From IMG/VR virus record IMGVR_UViG_3300035228_000439, positions 1 to 33,773 of that record: a DNA stretch of 33,773 bases; one strand, given 5' to 3'. This DNA is from a virus. Shown here piece after piece: positions 22,601-32,199 of the stretch (its first letter is position 1; each line of letters starts with the position of its first letter). Under the pieces are notes generated by a model, which ran no database searches, was not told where the DNA came from, and worked only from the letters and a program-made list of their open reading frames with translations. The translations under genes were made by a program, and so were the position numbers.

Positions 22601-25600
22601 ATGCAGAGATTTATTGCCAACATAAACAAATTGATCTTGTGTTGCGGTGTTGAGTAAATTTAAAGTTTTTACAAGATTACCAACGTTAAGTGTGCCAGTA
22701 AAATTAGCATCAGTTACAAGATTAAAAGTTCCCGATGTCTGGGAAGTTCTAATCTCAGCAGTTGTACCGTCGTTGCCATTAACTTCAATGTCATGCTCAA
22801 AACGAGCATCATCAGTAAATCTAGATGTACCATCAACAACCAGTGCTCTGTCTAGTTCAGCATTAGTTACATTAATACCAACACGACCATTATTTGTAGT
22901 TGCAACTCTAAGTGTTGCTTCATTTGCTGGTGTTGCACTGTCGCCACCAACTAGAAGTGCATAATCAGAAGTTGTTTCAGTTCTATTAGCAAACGCAGGA
23001 TGACTTAGATAATCCGAAATTATCTTACCACTGATGAATGCATTACCAACAACATCAAGGTTTGCACGAGGAGCAGTATCAACATCAACAAATGCAGTCA
23101 TATATGCATCATGTGCAGATCTTGCGACTGTGTTAATACCAAGTTTGTATTGACCAATGTCATTGGTATCAGTTCTAATTGTTTCAGAACCAATAACTCC
23201 AAATTCTTTCCAAGAAGAATTAGAGAACTCTAATCTTACACCATTTCCAAGTGCTACCTCAGTAGACCAAAGTCTTGGATTGTCATTTGCAACGTTAGCC
23301 CTATTTTCAATAATAGCAATTTGACAAGTATTAGCACTGGCAGTAAATCCATTACCAATAATTTGCCAAAGACCATTAAATCCAGGGTCACTATAGTTAG
23401 AAATTCTAATCTGGGATCCGCTAGTAACACCAACTTGATCATTAGATAAGTTGTTACCCCAAGTAATGGTAATAACAGTGCTTCCATTCATCTGGAAGTT
23501 AAGGATATTTGCAGTAGTAACTGTTTCAAAGAAGTTTGCGTAAATCCATCCAAGAGACCCAGTACCACCAACTTCAGATCCTTTGAGAAGAATATCTCCA
23601 GATAATGGAACTTCAGACCCATACAATACATTTTGGGTAGTATTAATTGCAGTTCCAAGACCTGTGCTATACACAGGACTTTGATTAGGTGTAATATTTG
23701 ACCCAATGCTTCCAACTACATGATTTTGAATTTTATAACCTTGTGCGGCACCATTTGAACCACGTGGATTAAACTGGAATACAGAAGCAGCAACTCGGTT
23801 TCTTGCAATTACAATGTCACCATTTGTATCTTGATTAAGGAACTGATTAGTCTTATCAAGTGTTGCATCATCACCATCACTAGGTGATACATTAGAAACT
23901 ACAGTAAATGCATAATCTCTAACTCTACCCAGAACATTAATAGTAACAGGAGAGTTAAATGTACTCATACGATCTTGAGCATCACCACCATTAACAGTGA
24001 TGTACTCATTGAATGTTACAGGAGTATCAAAAGTAGTAACAAGACTACCGATATCTTCAGTGTCATCTTCAGAATCAACTAATGCAGCAGATTCTAAGAA
24101 TACTTCTTCACCAGTAATAGCATCAATCTTACGGTTACCAATGTATAGGTCACCGTTAGAGTTTAGACCAGTGTAGAATACTAAACCACCATTTTGCTTC
24201 TTAGACTGTGCATAGAAGTCTTGGGTTGGTGTTAGGACGATCTCCTGACGGGCAGGAAGACCTGTTGAATAGTTACCAGGACCGAATCCAAGGTACTCAA
24301 AGGTATGGTTACCTGCACGAGCAATAGAGGGTCTTCTAAGTTCAACATATAGTCTCTGATCAGACATTACAGTGCTGTCACCAGCAATAGGAATGCGACG
24401 ATCTTCAGATCCAGATGCAGCATTACCCTTCTGCGCTCTCAATCTATTGTCAATATTAGAATTAACTTGAGTATAAGTATTCTGCAACAGTGCTTGCTGA
24501 GTCGTAAAGTCAAGCATTGCTTCACGAGTCATTGAACCCTTGAAGTCATTAACTCTAACAAGACCGTGAGTATAGTTGTCTGCAGCAGAGTATGTTGCAG
24601 GAACATCAAGTTGGGTGTTATCTAACTGTTTAAACCAAAGAGGATCATTCTTATAGTTCAGTGGATACAGTTTGCTGATTGGTTGAGAGAACTTAAAGTT
24701 ACGGAAGTTACCCTGGCTACCAGCACCAGTTGGGAATGGGGAGATATTACCACGAACAGCAGTTAGATAGTAAATACCATCTTGCTGACCGTAAATACGG
24801 CGTTGAACCTCTTCAACATCAAAGATGTAGAAGGTATCATCAAGTTCCCCAGTATCAGTTACAGACTCTACGTAGAACTGAACGTTTGCATCGTCAGTAA
24901 TGATATCACCAGGAGTGATAGTATAAACTTTAGATCCAAGTTGTCTATAATAATATTCTGGATAATTCTTACGAATAAGATCTTTAATGTATAGAGACTT
25001 ACCAAAGTCTTCATCAGTTAGTAGGTCAGCAAATACTGCGCCTTGAGCAAATCGGATATTTTCAAAGACTGAGTAGTCAATCTTACCAGAAATACCTTTA
25101 AAGATCAAATACCAGTCACTTGTATTTGGAACATTGAGTGCTGCATGTATAAATGCATAACCTGAAGAATTACCATACCAATCAACTCTGTTTGTAGAAT
25201 TTGATTGAGTTTTGTTGGCAACAAAAGAACCCCCCTGAGGTGCAGTAACCTTAACTGTGGTAAACGTTTCATTCAACAATCCAACGTTTGTAATACCTAG
25301 GTCAAATACCGTTACTTCTAATAGTTCGTCACCACTTTGTACATCATTAAAGTATCTACCAGACTGAATAGTCATGGAGACATAGTTAGAAGTCTCAATA
25401 GTCTTAGCGTACTGAGTTGTGCCTACAACGTCTCTCTTAAATGGATCATATGCAGCCTCTTCATTTAGATTATTACTAAGGAAATCTGCTTTAGTGAATC
25501 CAATAACTTCATTTGCTTGTACTGGGTTGAAGAACCTTGCTTTTGTTACAGAACCAGATACTGGTTTAAGTACAAGTTTTTGTGGCAGAAGTTTTCTAGT

Positions 25601-28600
25601 TTCATCCTTACGAACTTTAATGGTGAATCCATTAATAGGATCACGAACCGCTTGTAAGTACTCAGGAATAACATAACGAAGACGATAGATACGATCATCT
25701 TTATCTCTTTCATCCTTGATTCTTTCAAACCAAGCATCGTTAGTCTTATCTTGACCAGAGATATCACTATAAGTATTCTCATGCAATCTAGTTAAGATGC
25801 TTTCATTATACCTAGGATCATTAACATTAGAAGAATGATCCTCAACCTGCATATACCACTTACCATAAATTGCTGGTGTAGTATTTGGATTTAAATATGA
25901 AGGATCATATTTTACAGGTGATTCACGCTTATTCGCAAACGTTGAGAAGTCGTAAGAACCTGTCTGGAATGTGATTGCATTAATATCAGCAATTGCATCC
26001 GCCTTTGTTGCGTGAATAGTGAAAGATTTTTCAGTTTGATATCTTGCCCAGAAGAATTTGTCTCCACGTATTCTACCATTATTAGCAATAGAAGGATCTC
26101 CTGCATAATTTGAACCTACAAGAGGAACACTTCCACCCTCATTTGCTCTGAAGAATACCTGATGACCAGAAATATCTGCAAAAGGAACATCAAAGATGTG
26201 TGGTACATCAGTACGAATACTAGAGTTAGTATTTGCCTCTAGGATACAAGAGTATTGATGCAAATCATAATTATCATCTAATACAAATTGATACACATCA
26301 ATTTCAATATCAGGATCAATAGACTCTACTTCAGCAGAGTGAATATAGATACCTGCAGCAGCATTTTCTTTGCTGTTTGCAAGCATAATTTTTGTTTGAT
26401 CTGTTCCGTTAAAGACTGAAGTTCCTTCATAAGGTTCAGGTTTTGTCTTTCTTGCAGGAGCAATTACATAATACTCTTCGTTGGTTTCAAAACCATTTGG
26501 AAGTCTAATCTTTCTCTTATCAACATCAACATAAGAGTTGGTTACGCTATCATAACGAGGACGTGGAACCAATCTGATTGGTGTACCAGTTTCTAGATTA
26601 TGTGGGTTAGCACCAGAACCTGTTCTAAGAGTCCAAGTTGTTGCTCTAGAAGCAAGTTGTGTGGTAAGTTGTGAAGGTTCTGTTCTAGGAACAGTATTCA
26701 GACCAGTCTGAATAATTGTTGAGATATTAGTAAAGAACTGACGAATAGTAGAAGCTTGATCAGCACACTCTGGATAAGAAGTATGTTGAGTAATAGTATC
26801 GTCAACAGTTGGGGAGAACTCAGATGTATATACACCTGAAGTTAAAGTGAAGTATAGGTAAGAGTTTGTGGTGGTTGCGTTTGCATTTACCGATGGACCA
26901 AATGCAAGTCCGAGTGGAGACTCAACTCTATCAACTGACTGTAAGTATCCAGGATTTGCAATTGTATTATTAACAATCTGGAACAGAGTAGTAACAGCAG
27001 ATGCTACATTCTGACAAGATCCGTTAGATACAGTTCTAAGAATAGATGAAAGTGATGTTGGCGTTAATACTGCATTCTGAACAATAGTAAAGAGTGTAGT
27101 AATAGTCGTTCTAGCATCCTCACATGATCCAACGGACAGAGTTCTTGCAACATTAGCAAGAGAAGATGGTGTGTTGATAGCAACAGTAACTAGATCAGTG
27201 AACGTTGTCAGAGCTGATTTAACATCATTACATGAGGCATTAGATAAAGTACGTGTAATGCCATATAGTAAATTACCAGAGGTAATGGTATTAGTAAGAA
27301 CTTGAATCAACGTGGTGATCGTAGCTGCTTGCGAAGCACAAAGAGGTGTTCCATCAGCAGTAATCGTCAAGTCTTTAGATTGAGTTAATGTTGTATGACC
27401 ACCAATGGTTACATTTTCGTTTCTCATGACCTCAATCATAAGAGCACGTGCTTCAGTAAACGCGAAGATTGTTTCGTTTACAGATCCTGAAGCATGTCCC
27501 CCAGTAGCATAGAAGTTAGCAGCATCCCATACTCTGTCATTACCACCATATGCTAAGTTATGGGAAACAACATCTACAACGTCCTTAATGTCATCAAGAC
27601 AATCATCAGTTGTATATCCAGTAGGAGATGTATATGTTGGGAAGTTTGCCAACATTCTACCCAAAGCAATCTCAGAAATAAAGTCTTTGTTTGCTAGGAT
27701 TAAGTTTCTTGCATCTGCAGACTTATTATCTACAGGTGTAGGAGCATCAACTGTAATAGTTGTGTCTTTTGTCTGAGTTAAACCATGTCCACCGACAAGG
27801 AGCATGGTTTCATTTCTCATTGCTTGGACCATTAGGTCTCTAGCATACTCAAACGCTTGAGTGGTTTGTAGTTCTTCACCTGCAACATGCTGCCCTACAA
27901 CGTATAGGTTTGCCATGTCCCAGACTCTATCATTTCCACCAAATGCTAAGTTATAGGAAACTTCATTGACAAAATCTAGAATATCATCAATACAATCCTG
28001 TGGACCGTATCCAGTTGGATGAACATATCCAGGATTTTCCGCCATCATTCTTTCATATGCTTCAGCAGCAATCAATGCCTTATTAGAAATGATTAGATTG
28101 CGAGCATCACCATTACGATCAATTACTGGATCTGGTGTATTATATGTAATTGATGTATCATAGGTTTGAGTTAAACCATGCGATCCAATAGAGAGAACTT
28201 TTTGGTTTCTCATTGCTTGAGCAGCCATCTCTTTTGCTTGCTCAAATGCATAATTTGTCTCTGCTTCTTCACCTACTACATGAGCACCTTTAACATATGA
28301 ATAAGCAGCATCCCAAGTTTTATCATTACCACCATATGCTAAGTTATCAGCAACTGCTTCTAGCAGATCTCTAACATCATCAACACAATCGGCAGAAGTA
28401 TAACCAGAACCATATGTATGGGCAGGATATACATTCATCATTCTTGCTACTGCTTCTTCAGCAATAAGTTCTTTGTTAGCAAGAATTAGATTACGAGCAT
28501 CGCCATAACGATCTTTTACTAGTTCAGGAGCAGCATAAGTGATAGTAGTGTCTTTTTGTTGTGCTAAACCATGAGCTCCAAAGATGAACACATCTTCATT

Positions 28601-31402
28601 ACGCATGACCTGGATGCACATATCTCTAGCATATGTGAATGCTTTGATAGTCTCATCTTCTTCGCCAGCAACATGAGCGCCGGTTTCATATAAGTATGCT
28701 GCATCATAGGTAACAGCATTACCACCAAAAGCAGTATTTTCTGCAACTGCTTCAATTACATCAACAATATCATCCTTACAATCTTGTGGATCACCCGTAG
28801 GAGTAACAAATCCAGGGAAGTCAAGGACCATACGATCATATGCTTCAGCAGCAATGAATGCTTTATTGAGAAGGATTAAATCTTTCGCATCTCCATAACG
28901 ATCAGATACCAGTTTCTTCTCACTGTATACTGCTTTTTGACCCAACTCAATTGTAGTTGCATCAATAACACGCTTAACATAGGTGTTATCTGGGATGGCA
29001 GGAGCATTAGGACGTGAAGCTCCGGCATTCAACTTACCATCAGTAAACTCAGAAGGATCGTAATCTGTAACGATCATACCCTGAGAAATACCAGAAGTAT
29101 CACCAATGGTTACAATAGAAGATGCTGCTGTAGTAGAGGCACCTTGACGCAGATATGCAAAATTACGCATTGCTGCAATTGCTAAATCTCTCGCGTAATT
29201 ATATCCCTCTAAAGTTTCTGATAGTTCTCCAGTGATATAAGAAAGATTATTTCCAACATAATAAGATTCTGCTGCCTGAATGGTATTAATATTGCCACCA
29301 AGACGAAGATCTTGTACTGTAGCATCAATCAGATATCCAATATCACGACGGCACTTTTCAATAGTAATACCAGATTTAACTACAAGATTTGGATACTTTC
29401 CGGTGATATATCCATAAGCTTCAGCAGCAATGAAGTTCTTATTTTCTTCAATCCTATCTGCTGCATCAAGATCTTTATTATTAAGTACAAGACTACTAGG
29501 ATTGAGAATAGATGCAGTTGCAGTAAATTTCTTGAATCCATTTGGTGATAGAGTAGCATCAAAGATGTTACTAGAACCAGCACTTCTTGGGGTTAGTTTT
29601 ACATATAGTTTTTCATCACTTCTTGCACCAATTCGGAATCCATCAATTGATGCTGCAGGTCTCTTGGCAGGATCATATGCTTCATCATCACCAAAGAAAA
29701 TTCTACTGTGATTATTAGGATCATTAGATGCTTTTACATCAATAGTGTAGTAAGCATTCTTCTTGGTATTTCCTTGTGTTTCAGGGATAGTTTTTGGAGG
29801 AACAATATCCGTGATGTAACCACCCTTATCTTGGTTAAAGGCAAATCCTTTAAAACCAATCGCATGAAGTGATGTGTTACCGAAGTTAGAGTTAGAGTTG
29901 GTGATAGACATATCACCACCACTTTCCATTAGGAAGTGATCAGCAAAACCAACAGCAAAGATAGAAACGTTCTGAATGAATGCGTCATCTGATGCACGAA
30001 CGTGGAAGTTTCTCCAGTCATCCTTCCAATATGCGTCACCTTTTGTATGATATGGAACAGTAGCAAATGCATCAGTTAATGATGCCTGATTAAACGTGTT
30101 AGAATACTCATCATAACGAATGAATGCTCTGTCATCTTTCTGCAACGAAACGCCCGTATACTGAGCGATAACCATGGATTTAAATCCAGTTGCTTTCAGT
30201 CCATTTGCCCAGATTCCGCAAATACCCCAGGTAGAGCGAATAGAGCAGTTAAAGACATACGGAGACGCGGATTCAACGGAATCAACTTCCGCCTTGACTA
30301 CCGCATTTGCACTCAATCCACTTTGAGCTGTATATACTGTTCCGCTAACTAAACTTACACTGGTTCCAAGAGCTGCAACAGTCCCAGGAATTTTATAAGT
30401 AAACTTTCTGCCATCTACTAGATCAATATTTTCTACAGGGAAAGTGCCGTTTAATTGATCGTCTAACCCATTGTTTTCAATAGAAACAAACTGGTTCTTG
30501 AAATAACCATGATTTACTTTAGTGGTAATATTAACACTAATTGTTCCTGCAGGAGAGGAATCCACACACTCAATGCTCTCAATAGAGCGAATATCTGATA
30601 GAGGACCAACAATTCTAGTTTCTTGAATTCTTTCAGTAAATTCACCAGGATCGTTAATTGTTGGTTGATACTGCGAGAATGCCTTAGCAATCTTCTGATA
30701 GTATAGACCTAGTTCTTCTTTGTCTGCATATTCAAATACAGTTAGTTTGTGGTGAGAATAGTTAGGAATTGCCAACTGATCCCAATATCCATTCTGATAA
30801 TATACCTTACCTACACCTTCATTTTTATTATAAAGTGGGGAAGATGGTTCTAGATCACCATCCTTGATGGTGAACTGCCAGAAATAACATGCACCAGTTA
30901 CATTAAAGATGGCAGAACGCTTCTCTAACCTATCTGCAGGATCTGGAACATATAAAGGACGTACAACAGTTCTACGAAGGTCATAACCTACGAGAGATGA
31001 ACCTCTAGGCAGAATTGCACCACCTTCAGTGTTATTAAATCTATAAAGGATATTATTTGGATCAGCAATATCAAGATTGGAATTATCTTCCCACTCATTT
31101 AATGCTTGATTGAATGCAAATGCATCAATACCTGTAGTTCCAACAATGCCAGGACGGTTATCAATATAATGATTACCAGGCATCAACATGATCGTGAACT
31201 GGTCAAAACGATCATTGTCAGGACCAGGGAGGTATGAATACCTCGCAATTTCTAGAAATGCTCTCTGAATAGACTTAAATGGTCTAATTGGGGAATTTCC
31301 CCTATTGTTCAACTCATCCGAAGCATTAAAATCATCGGGAGAGACATACAAATACTTACCAGTTTTACTACTAATAAGATTGTCAAGTCTAGTCAAAGCC
31401 AT
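19658..31402 (-). CDS. giant virion structural protein (3914 aa)
   Basis: ATG 31402 (MALTRLDNLISSKTGKYLYV) is preferred over an in-frame TTG three codons upstream. The N-terminus (SPDDFNASDELNNRG, RPFKSIQRAFLEIARYSYLP, MLMPGNHYIDNRPG) and the very end (ELVVQSRNAAFGLVYAGP, RGWWLMEL) match very large structural proteins of T4-like cyanophages. After a beta-helix-like first 600 residues come five alpha-rich modules of about 131 residues (around 27330-29480), then four shorter repeats (26930-27360), then a long beta-rich region with NxNxDGT-type turns. Probably a tail- or neck-attached fibre. It takes over a third of the window, so it is a large investment for the virion. Confidence 0.85.
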   Translation of the reverse strand: MALTRLDNLISSKTGKYLYVSPDDFNASDELNNRGNSPIRPFKSIQRAFLEIARYSYLPGPDNDRFDQFTIMLMPGNHYIDNRPGIVGTTGIDAFAFNQALNEWEDNSNLDIADPNNILYRFNNTEGGAILPRGSSLVGYDLRRTVVRPLYVPDPADRLEKRSAIFNVTGACYFWQFTIKDGDLEPSSPLYNKNEGVGKVYYQNGYWDQLAIPNYSHHKLTVFEYADKEELGLYYQKIAKAFSQYQPTINDPGEFTERIQETRIVGPLSDIRSIESIECVDSSPAGTISVNITTKVNHGYFKNQFVSIENNGLDDQLNGTFPVENIDLVDGRKFTYKIPGTVAALGTSVSLVSGTVYTAQSGLSANAVVKAEVDSVESASPYVFNCSIRSTWGICGIWANGLKATGFKSMVIAQYTGVSLQKDDRAFIRYDEYSNTFNQASLTDAFATVPYHTKGDAYWKDDWRNFHVRASDDAFIQNVSIFAVGFADHFLMESGGDMSITNSNSNFGNTSLHAIGFKGFAFNQDKGGYITDIVPPKTIPETQGNTKKNAYYTIDVKASNDPNNHSRIFFGDDEAYDPAKRPAASIDGFRIGARSDEKLYVKLTPRSAGSSNIFDATLSPNGFKKFTATASILNPSSLVLNNKDLDAADRIEENKNFIAAEAYGYITGKYPNLVVKSGITIEKCRRDIGYLIDATVQDLRLGGNINTIQAAESYYVGNNLSYITGELSETLEGYNYARDLAIAAMRNFAYLRQGASTTAASSIVTIGDTSGISQGMIVTDYDPSEFTDGKLNAGASRPNAPAIPDNTYVKRVIDATTIELGQKAVYSEKKLVSDRYGDAKDLILLNKAFIAAEAYDRMVLDFPGFVTPTGDPQDCKDDIVDVIEAVAENTAFGGNAVTYDAAYLYETGAHVAGEEDETIKAFTYARDMCIQVMRNEDVFIFGAHGLAQQKDTTITYAAPELVKDRYGDARNLILANKELIAEEAVARMMNVYPAHTYGSGYTSADCVDDVRDLLEAVADNLAYGGNDKTWDAAYSYVKGAHVVGEEAETNYAFEQAKEMAAQAMRNQKVLSIGSHGLTQTYDTSITYNTPDPVIDRNGDARNLIISNKALIAAEAYERMMAENPGYVHPTGYGPQDCIDDILDFVNEVSYNLAFGGNDRVWDMANLYVVGQHVAGEELQTTQAFEYARDLMVQAMRNETMLLVGGHGLTQTKDTTITVDAPTPVDNKSADARNLILANKDFISEIALGRMLANFPTYTSPTGYTTDDCLDDIKDVVDVVSHNLAYGGNDRVWDAANFYATGGHASGSVNETIFAFTEARALMIEVMRNENVTIGGHTTLTQSKDLTITADGTPLCASQAATITTLIQVLTNTITSGNLLYGITRTLSNASCNDVKSALTTFTDLVTVAINTPSSLANVARTLSVGSCEDARTTITTLFTIVQNAVLTPTSLSSILRTVSNGSCQNVASAVTTLFQIVNNTIANPGYLQSVDRVESPLGLAFGPSVNANATTTNSYLYFTLTSGVYTSEFSPTVDDTITQHTSYPECADQASTIRQFFTNISTIIQTGLNTVPRTEPSQLTTQLASRATTWTLRTGSGANPHNLETGTPIRLVPRPRYDSVTNSYVDVDKRKIRLPNGFETNEEYYVIAPARKTKPEPYEGTSVFNGTDQTKIMLANSKENAAAGIYIHSAEVESIDPDIEIDVYQFVLDDNYDLHQYSCILEANTNSSIRTDVPHIFDVPFADISGHQVFFRANEGGSVPLVGSNYAGDPSIANNGRIRGDKFFWARYQTEKSFTIHATKADAIADINAITFQTGSYDFSTFANKRESPVKYDPSYLNPNTTPAIYGKWYMQVEDHSSNVNDPRYNESILTRLHENTYSDISGQDKTNDAWFERIKDERDKDDRIYRLRYVIPEYLQAVRDPINGFTIKVRKDETRKLLPQKLVLKPVSGSVTKARFFNPVQANEVIGFTKADFLSNNLNEEAAYDPFKRDVVGTTQYAKTIETSNYVSMTIQSGRYFNDVQSGDELLEVTVFDLGITNVGLLNETFTTVKVTAPQGGSFVANKTQSNSTNRVDWYGNSSGYAFIHAALNVPNTSDWYLIFKGISGKIDYSVFENIRFAQGAVFADLLTDEDFGKSLYIKDLIRKNYPEYYYRQLGSKVYTITPGDIITDDANVQFYVESVTDTGELDDTFYIFDVEEVQRRIYGQQDGIYYLTAVRGNISPFPTGAGSQGNFRNFKFSQPISKLYPLNYKNDPLWFKQLDNTQLDVPATYSAADNYTHGLVRVNDFKGSMTREAMLDFTTQQALLQNTYTQVNSNIDNRLRAQKGNAASGSEDRRIPIAGDSTVMSDQRLYVELRRPSIARAGNHTFEYLGFGPGNYSTGLPARQEIVLTPTQDFYAQSKKQNGGLVFYTGLNSNGDLYIGNRKIDAITGEEVFLESAALVDSEDDTEDIGSLVTTFDTPVTFNEYITVNGGDAQDRMSTFNSPVTINVLGRVRDYAFTVVSNVSPSDGDDATLDKTNQFLNQDTNGDIVIARNRVAASVFQFNPRGSNGAAQGYKIQNHVVGSIGSNITPNQSPVYSTGLGTAINTTQNVLYGSEVPLSGDILLKGSEVGGTGSLGWIYANFFETVTTANILNFQMNGSTVITITWGNNLSNDQVGVTSGSQIRISNYSDPGFNGLWQIIGNGFTASANTCQIAIIENRANVANDNPRLWSTEVALGNGVRLEFSNSSWKEFGVIGSETIRTDTNDIGQYKLGINTVARSAHDAYMTAFVDVDTAPRANLDVVGNAFISGKIISDYLSHPAFANRTETTSDYALLVGGDSATPANEATLRVATTNNGRVGINVTNAELDRALVVDGTSRFTDDARFEHDIEVNGNDGTTAEIRTSQTSGTFNLVTDANFTGTLNVGNLVKTLNLLNTATQDQFVYVGNKSLHSNIWIGNTPDLNSNISKITIGGAYNNNESLSFTQIGSKALKIAGDFQLGTRRGLTDTVKLSSTAGTVEFFSGNSNTSKLDFATNASDITIGGQGGDTRIRNNLIVDSTARFNSDMTLCGGYASYSFIADRGQIGSSKITHTSGILGNNLFNSNVDIISVARKTAADAEYNAVDTSGSGDWGGTVFQNEITTIGGTPIIEPQILSALSGNQYYLPIKNKPVDAAGDQYFAENDILLIDTDDSGNKHPEFVRVVSLPRINTAPFFIIVERLPFGTFTAIRSDHNDTAPIYKCNVQFNSTWITTNLDNSGTEENIYLSQFGGTISIGDYVIVSRDDGTPSGDGIDDKGELFKVKTLIDQVAKKLSVKTGCDTASVKTVFEVDSVTGNVTIDSDTTIINGLLNLNGSCSTPYTNSPTGDKLRITNGGNPAISTFEVDTCTGDTRIGNTHATVFMLSEQFGTTPSAYTKDSDVVYVYQNDPQSINPNGLGPATTLTEAITAATSDIVIQSNLDAFSVGDYVILYVTDAQIEIIRITDTPRTDTTTGKLILPTSSNSTYTSGGRGREGTTAQAFQAGVNVIKLVGAPRTTVLLDDIPATQSARAAAIKARSPNTSDVRLEIRLRNGDLISPKLDYPTYVRIGSEFFTPDSVDGGIDAVYAIKMPKQIREPNTTETPSYQLYNGGKLSVYDDTTIYGGAFRMYGSDSKTLVLSISNDDGHSGDGSIEDPINKTNGMTLKGSANIFGDFRVYWDDCQMNGICSTVPSFVVQGRTGSLQMGETFYQAGRLLITENASDVVFHVDNMGSAGIGGTEGPKDFKIYQNNAIDSFGIEKYWTGNGGRRHTYLDFDPTTGIGQQQDNPLEVNNNYLVNTSSGSNMVLYLPNDAQTGDMIRFMELSGNLTYNTSLIIRALKDGAVQTAIQGDTTGSRVGAGAGQTLATAWDSGELVVQSRNAAFGLVYAGPVDIEGSSNARTIPPSLRGWWLMEL
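26930..27360 (-). repeat. four ~45-residue coding repeats in the giant protein
   Basis: Tandem units of the form (T/R)TLSxxSCxDxxxxITTLxxxVxxxIxTPxxL: RTLSNASCNDVKSALTTF, RTLSVGSCEDARTTITTL, RTVSNGSCQNVASAVTTL, plus a degenerate first one with CASQAATITTL. Each carries one cysteine at the same place. Confidence 0.75.
27330..29480 (-). repeat. five ~131-residue modules in the giant protein
   Basis: The phrase (Y/S)GDARNLI..NK.(L/F)I..EA..RM recurs at plus positions near 27710, 28104, 28499 and 28888, spacing 389-395 bp, with a more divergent first copy near 29460. Each module continues CxDDIxDxxxxVxxNLAFGGNDxxWDAA, GxHVAGEExET and AxxxMRNE. Modules two to five are close enough to suggest duplication within the gene. 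Confidence 0.8.
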
Positions 31403-31442
31403 ATTACTCAACCGCTGCGGATACTAAGATCTGATCTCAGAT

Positions 31443-31450
31443 TATTTATA
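31443..31450 (-). promoter_or_regulatory. T4-type late promoter TATAAATA
   Basis: Exact TATAAATA on the minus strand, 41 bp before ATG 31402 and just after the tRNA-Asn gene. In T4-like phages this element is read by the gp55 sigma factor with gp33 and the sliding clamp, in line with its position before the virion cassette. Confidence 0.75.
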
Positions 31451-31453
31451 CAA

Positions 31454-31525
31454 CTCCCGAGGCAGGATTTGAACCTGCGACCGAGTGATTAACAGTCACC
31501 AGCTCTGCCACTGAGCTACTCGGGA
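31454..31525 (-). tRNA. tRNA-Asn (GTT)
   Basis: Full cloverleaf on the minus strand: acceptor TCCCGAG/CTCGGGA, D arm GCTC...GAGC, anticodon loop CTGTTAA (GTT), T arm GCAGG-TTCAAAT-CCTGC, discriminator G; CCA not encoded. 72 nt with the discriminator. It lies between the 2OG oxygenase gene and the late promoter. Confidence 0.93.
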
Positions 31526-31551
31526 TTAAAGAGGTATCTCACCTCAAGGAT

Positions 31552-32163
31552 TTAGTCTTCAACTATAGAATGCAACCACCCCGTAGCAATGTATTTAATT
31601 TCACTTTTAGGTGGGTATCCACGATGAAAAAAAGTCCAACATGCCGGAAAAATAACCATTCTTCCAGTCTTGGGTTGAATTTTTGTACCATCAATAAATT
31701 CTGTATAACCATCTTCTACAATATCATTAAGATACCATATAAACGTCAACATACGAACACCATTATTTTCAATTTCAGACTTAATTGTATTAAAGTCACT
31801 GTGCCAACTATATCCAGAATTTGGATTAGTTCTTTGTATTTGATACCCAGAATCTTGCATTTCATTTTGCAAAATTTCAATAGTATCTTTATCAGTGCGT
31901 TCTTTGATGATATCACTATTTACATAGTTTTTTAGATGTTCAGTAAGAGTTTTACAAAATACATCATCTTCATATTTCCAATCAGAAAAAGAAGAAATTT
32001 GCAAATCAGTGGAATCTTTAACTTCTTTGTTAATATAACCATGACCAATATGACCTTCAAATTTACGCTCGTCTGCTTCAAATTTTTCAATACATGTTCT
32101 ACAAAAATGCTCACTTAGAGCATCATCTACACAGTATATGAATTTTGAATATTGAAAAGACAT
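31552..32163 (-). CDS. putative 2OG-Fe(II) oxygenase (prolyl 4-hydroxylase-like)
   Basis: The 203-aa product has YSWHSDF with H121 and D123, then RMLTFIWYLNDIVEDGYTEF, PKTGRMVIFPACWTFFHRG with H180, and SEIKYIATGWLH with Lys190 in the 2OG-binding position. This is the order of the P4H/PKHD-type domain. The N-terminus (YCVDDALSEHFCRTCIEKFE) is the common first helix. Typical substrates of relatives are protein prolines or nucleic acid; none can be inferred here. It is not a close copy of the cluster at 2626-4836. It starts 18 bp beyond the tmRNA terminator and lacks an evident Shine-Dalgarno sequence. Confidence 0.82.
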   Translation of the reverse strand: MSFQYSKFIYCVDDALSEHFCRTCIEKFEADERKFEGHIGHGYINKEVKDSTDLQISSFSDWKYEDDVFCKTLTEHLKNYVNSDIIKERTDKDTIEILQNEMQDSGYQIQRTNPNSGYSWHSDFNTIKSEIENNGVRMLTFIWYLNDIVEDGYTEFIDGTKIQPKTGRMVIFPACWTFFHRGYPPKSEIKYIATGWLHSIVED

Positions 32164-32180
32164 AATACAAAGACATAAGA

Positions 32181-32199
32181 AAGGGGCATTTCACCCCCT
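32181..32199 (-). terminator. terminator after the tmRNA coding piece
   Basis: Minus-strand hairpin GGGG-N8/9-CCCC followed by TTTCTTATGTCTTTG. It ends the tRNA/tmRNA transcript just before the oxygenase gene at 32163. Confidence 0.65.

Noticed and set aside
27330-29480. CRISPR-like or direct-repeat array
   Set aside because: The ~392-bp periodicity is that of duplicated protein modules in frame, with no short repeat-spacer structure.
31402-31411. TTG start three codons upstream of the giant gene; similarly TTG starts at 3776, 10056 and 12725
   Set aside because: In each case an ATG a few codons downstream has better context or forms a stop-start overlap with the preceding gene.
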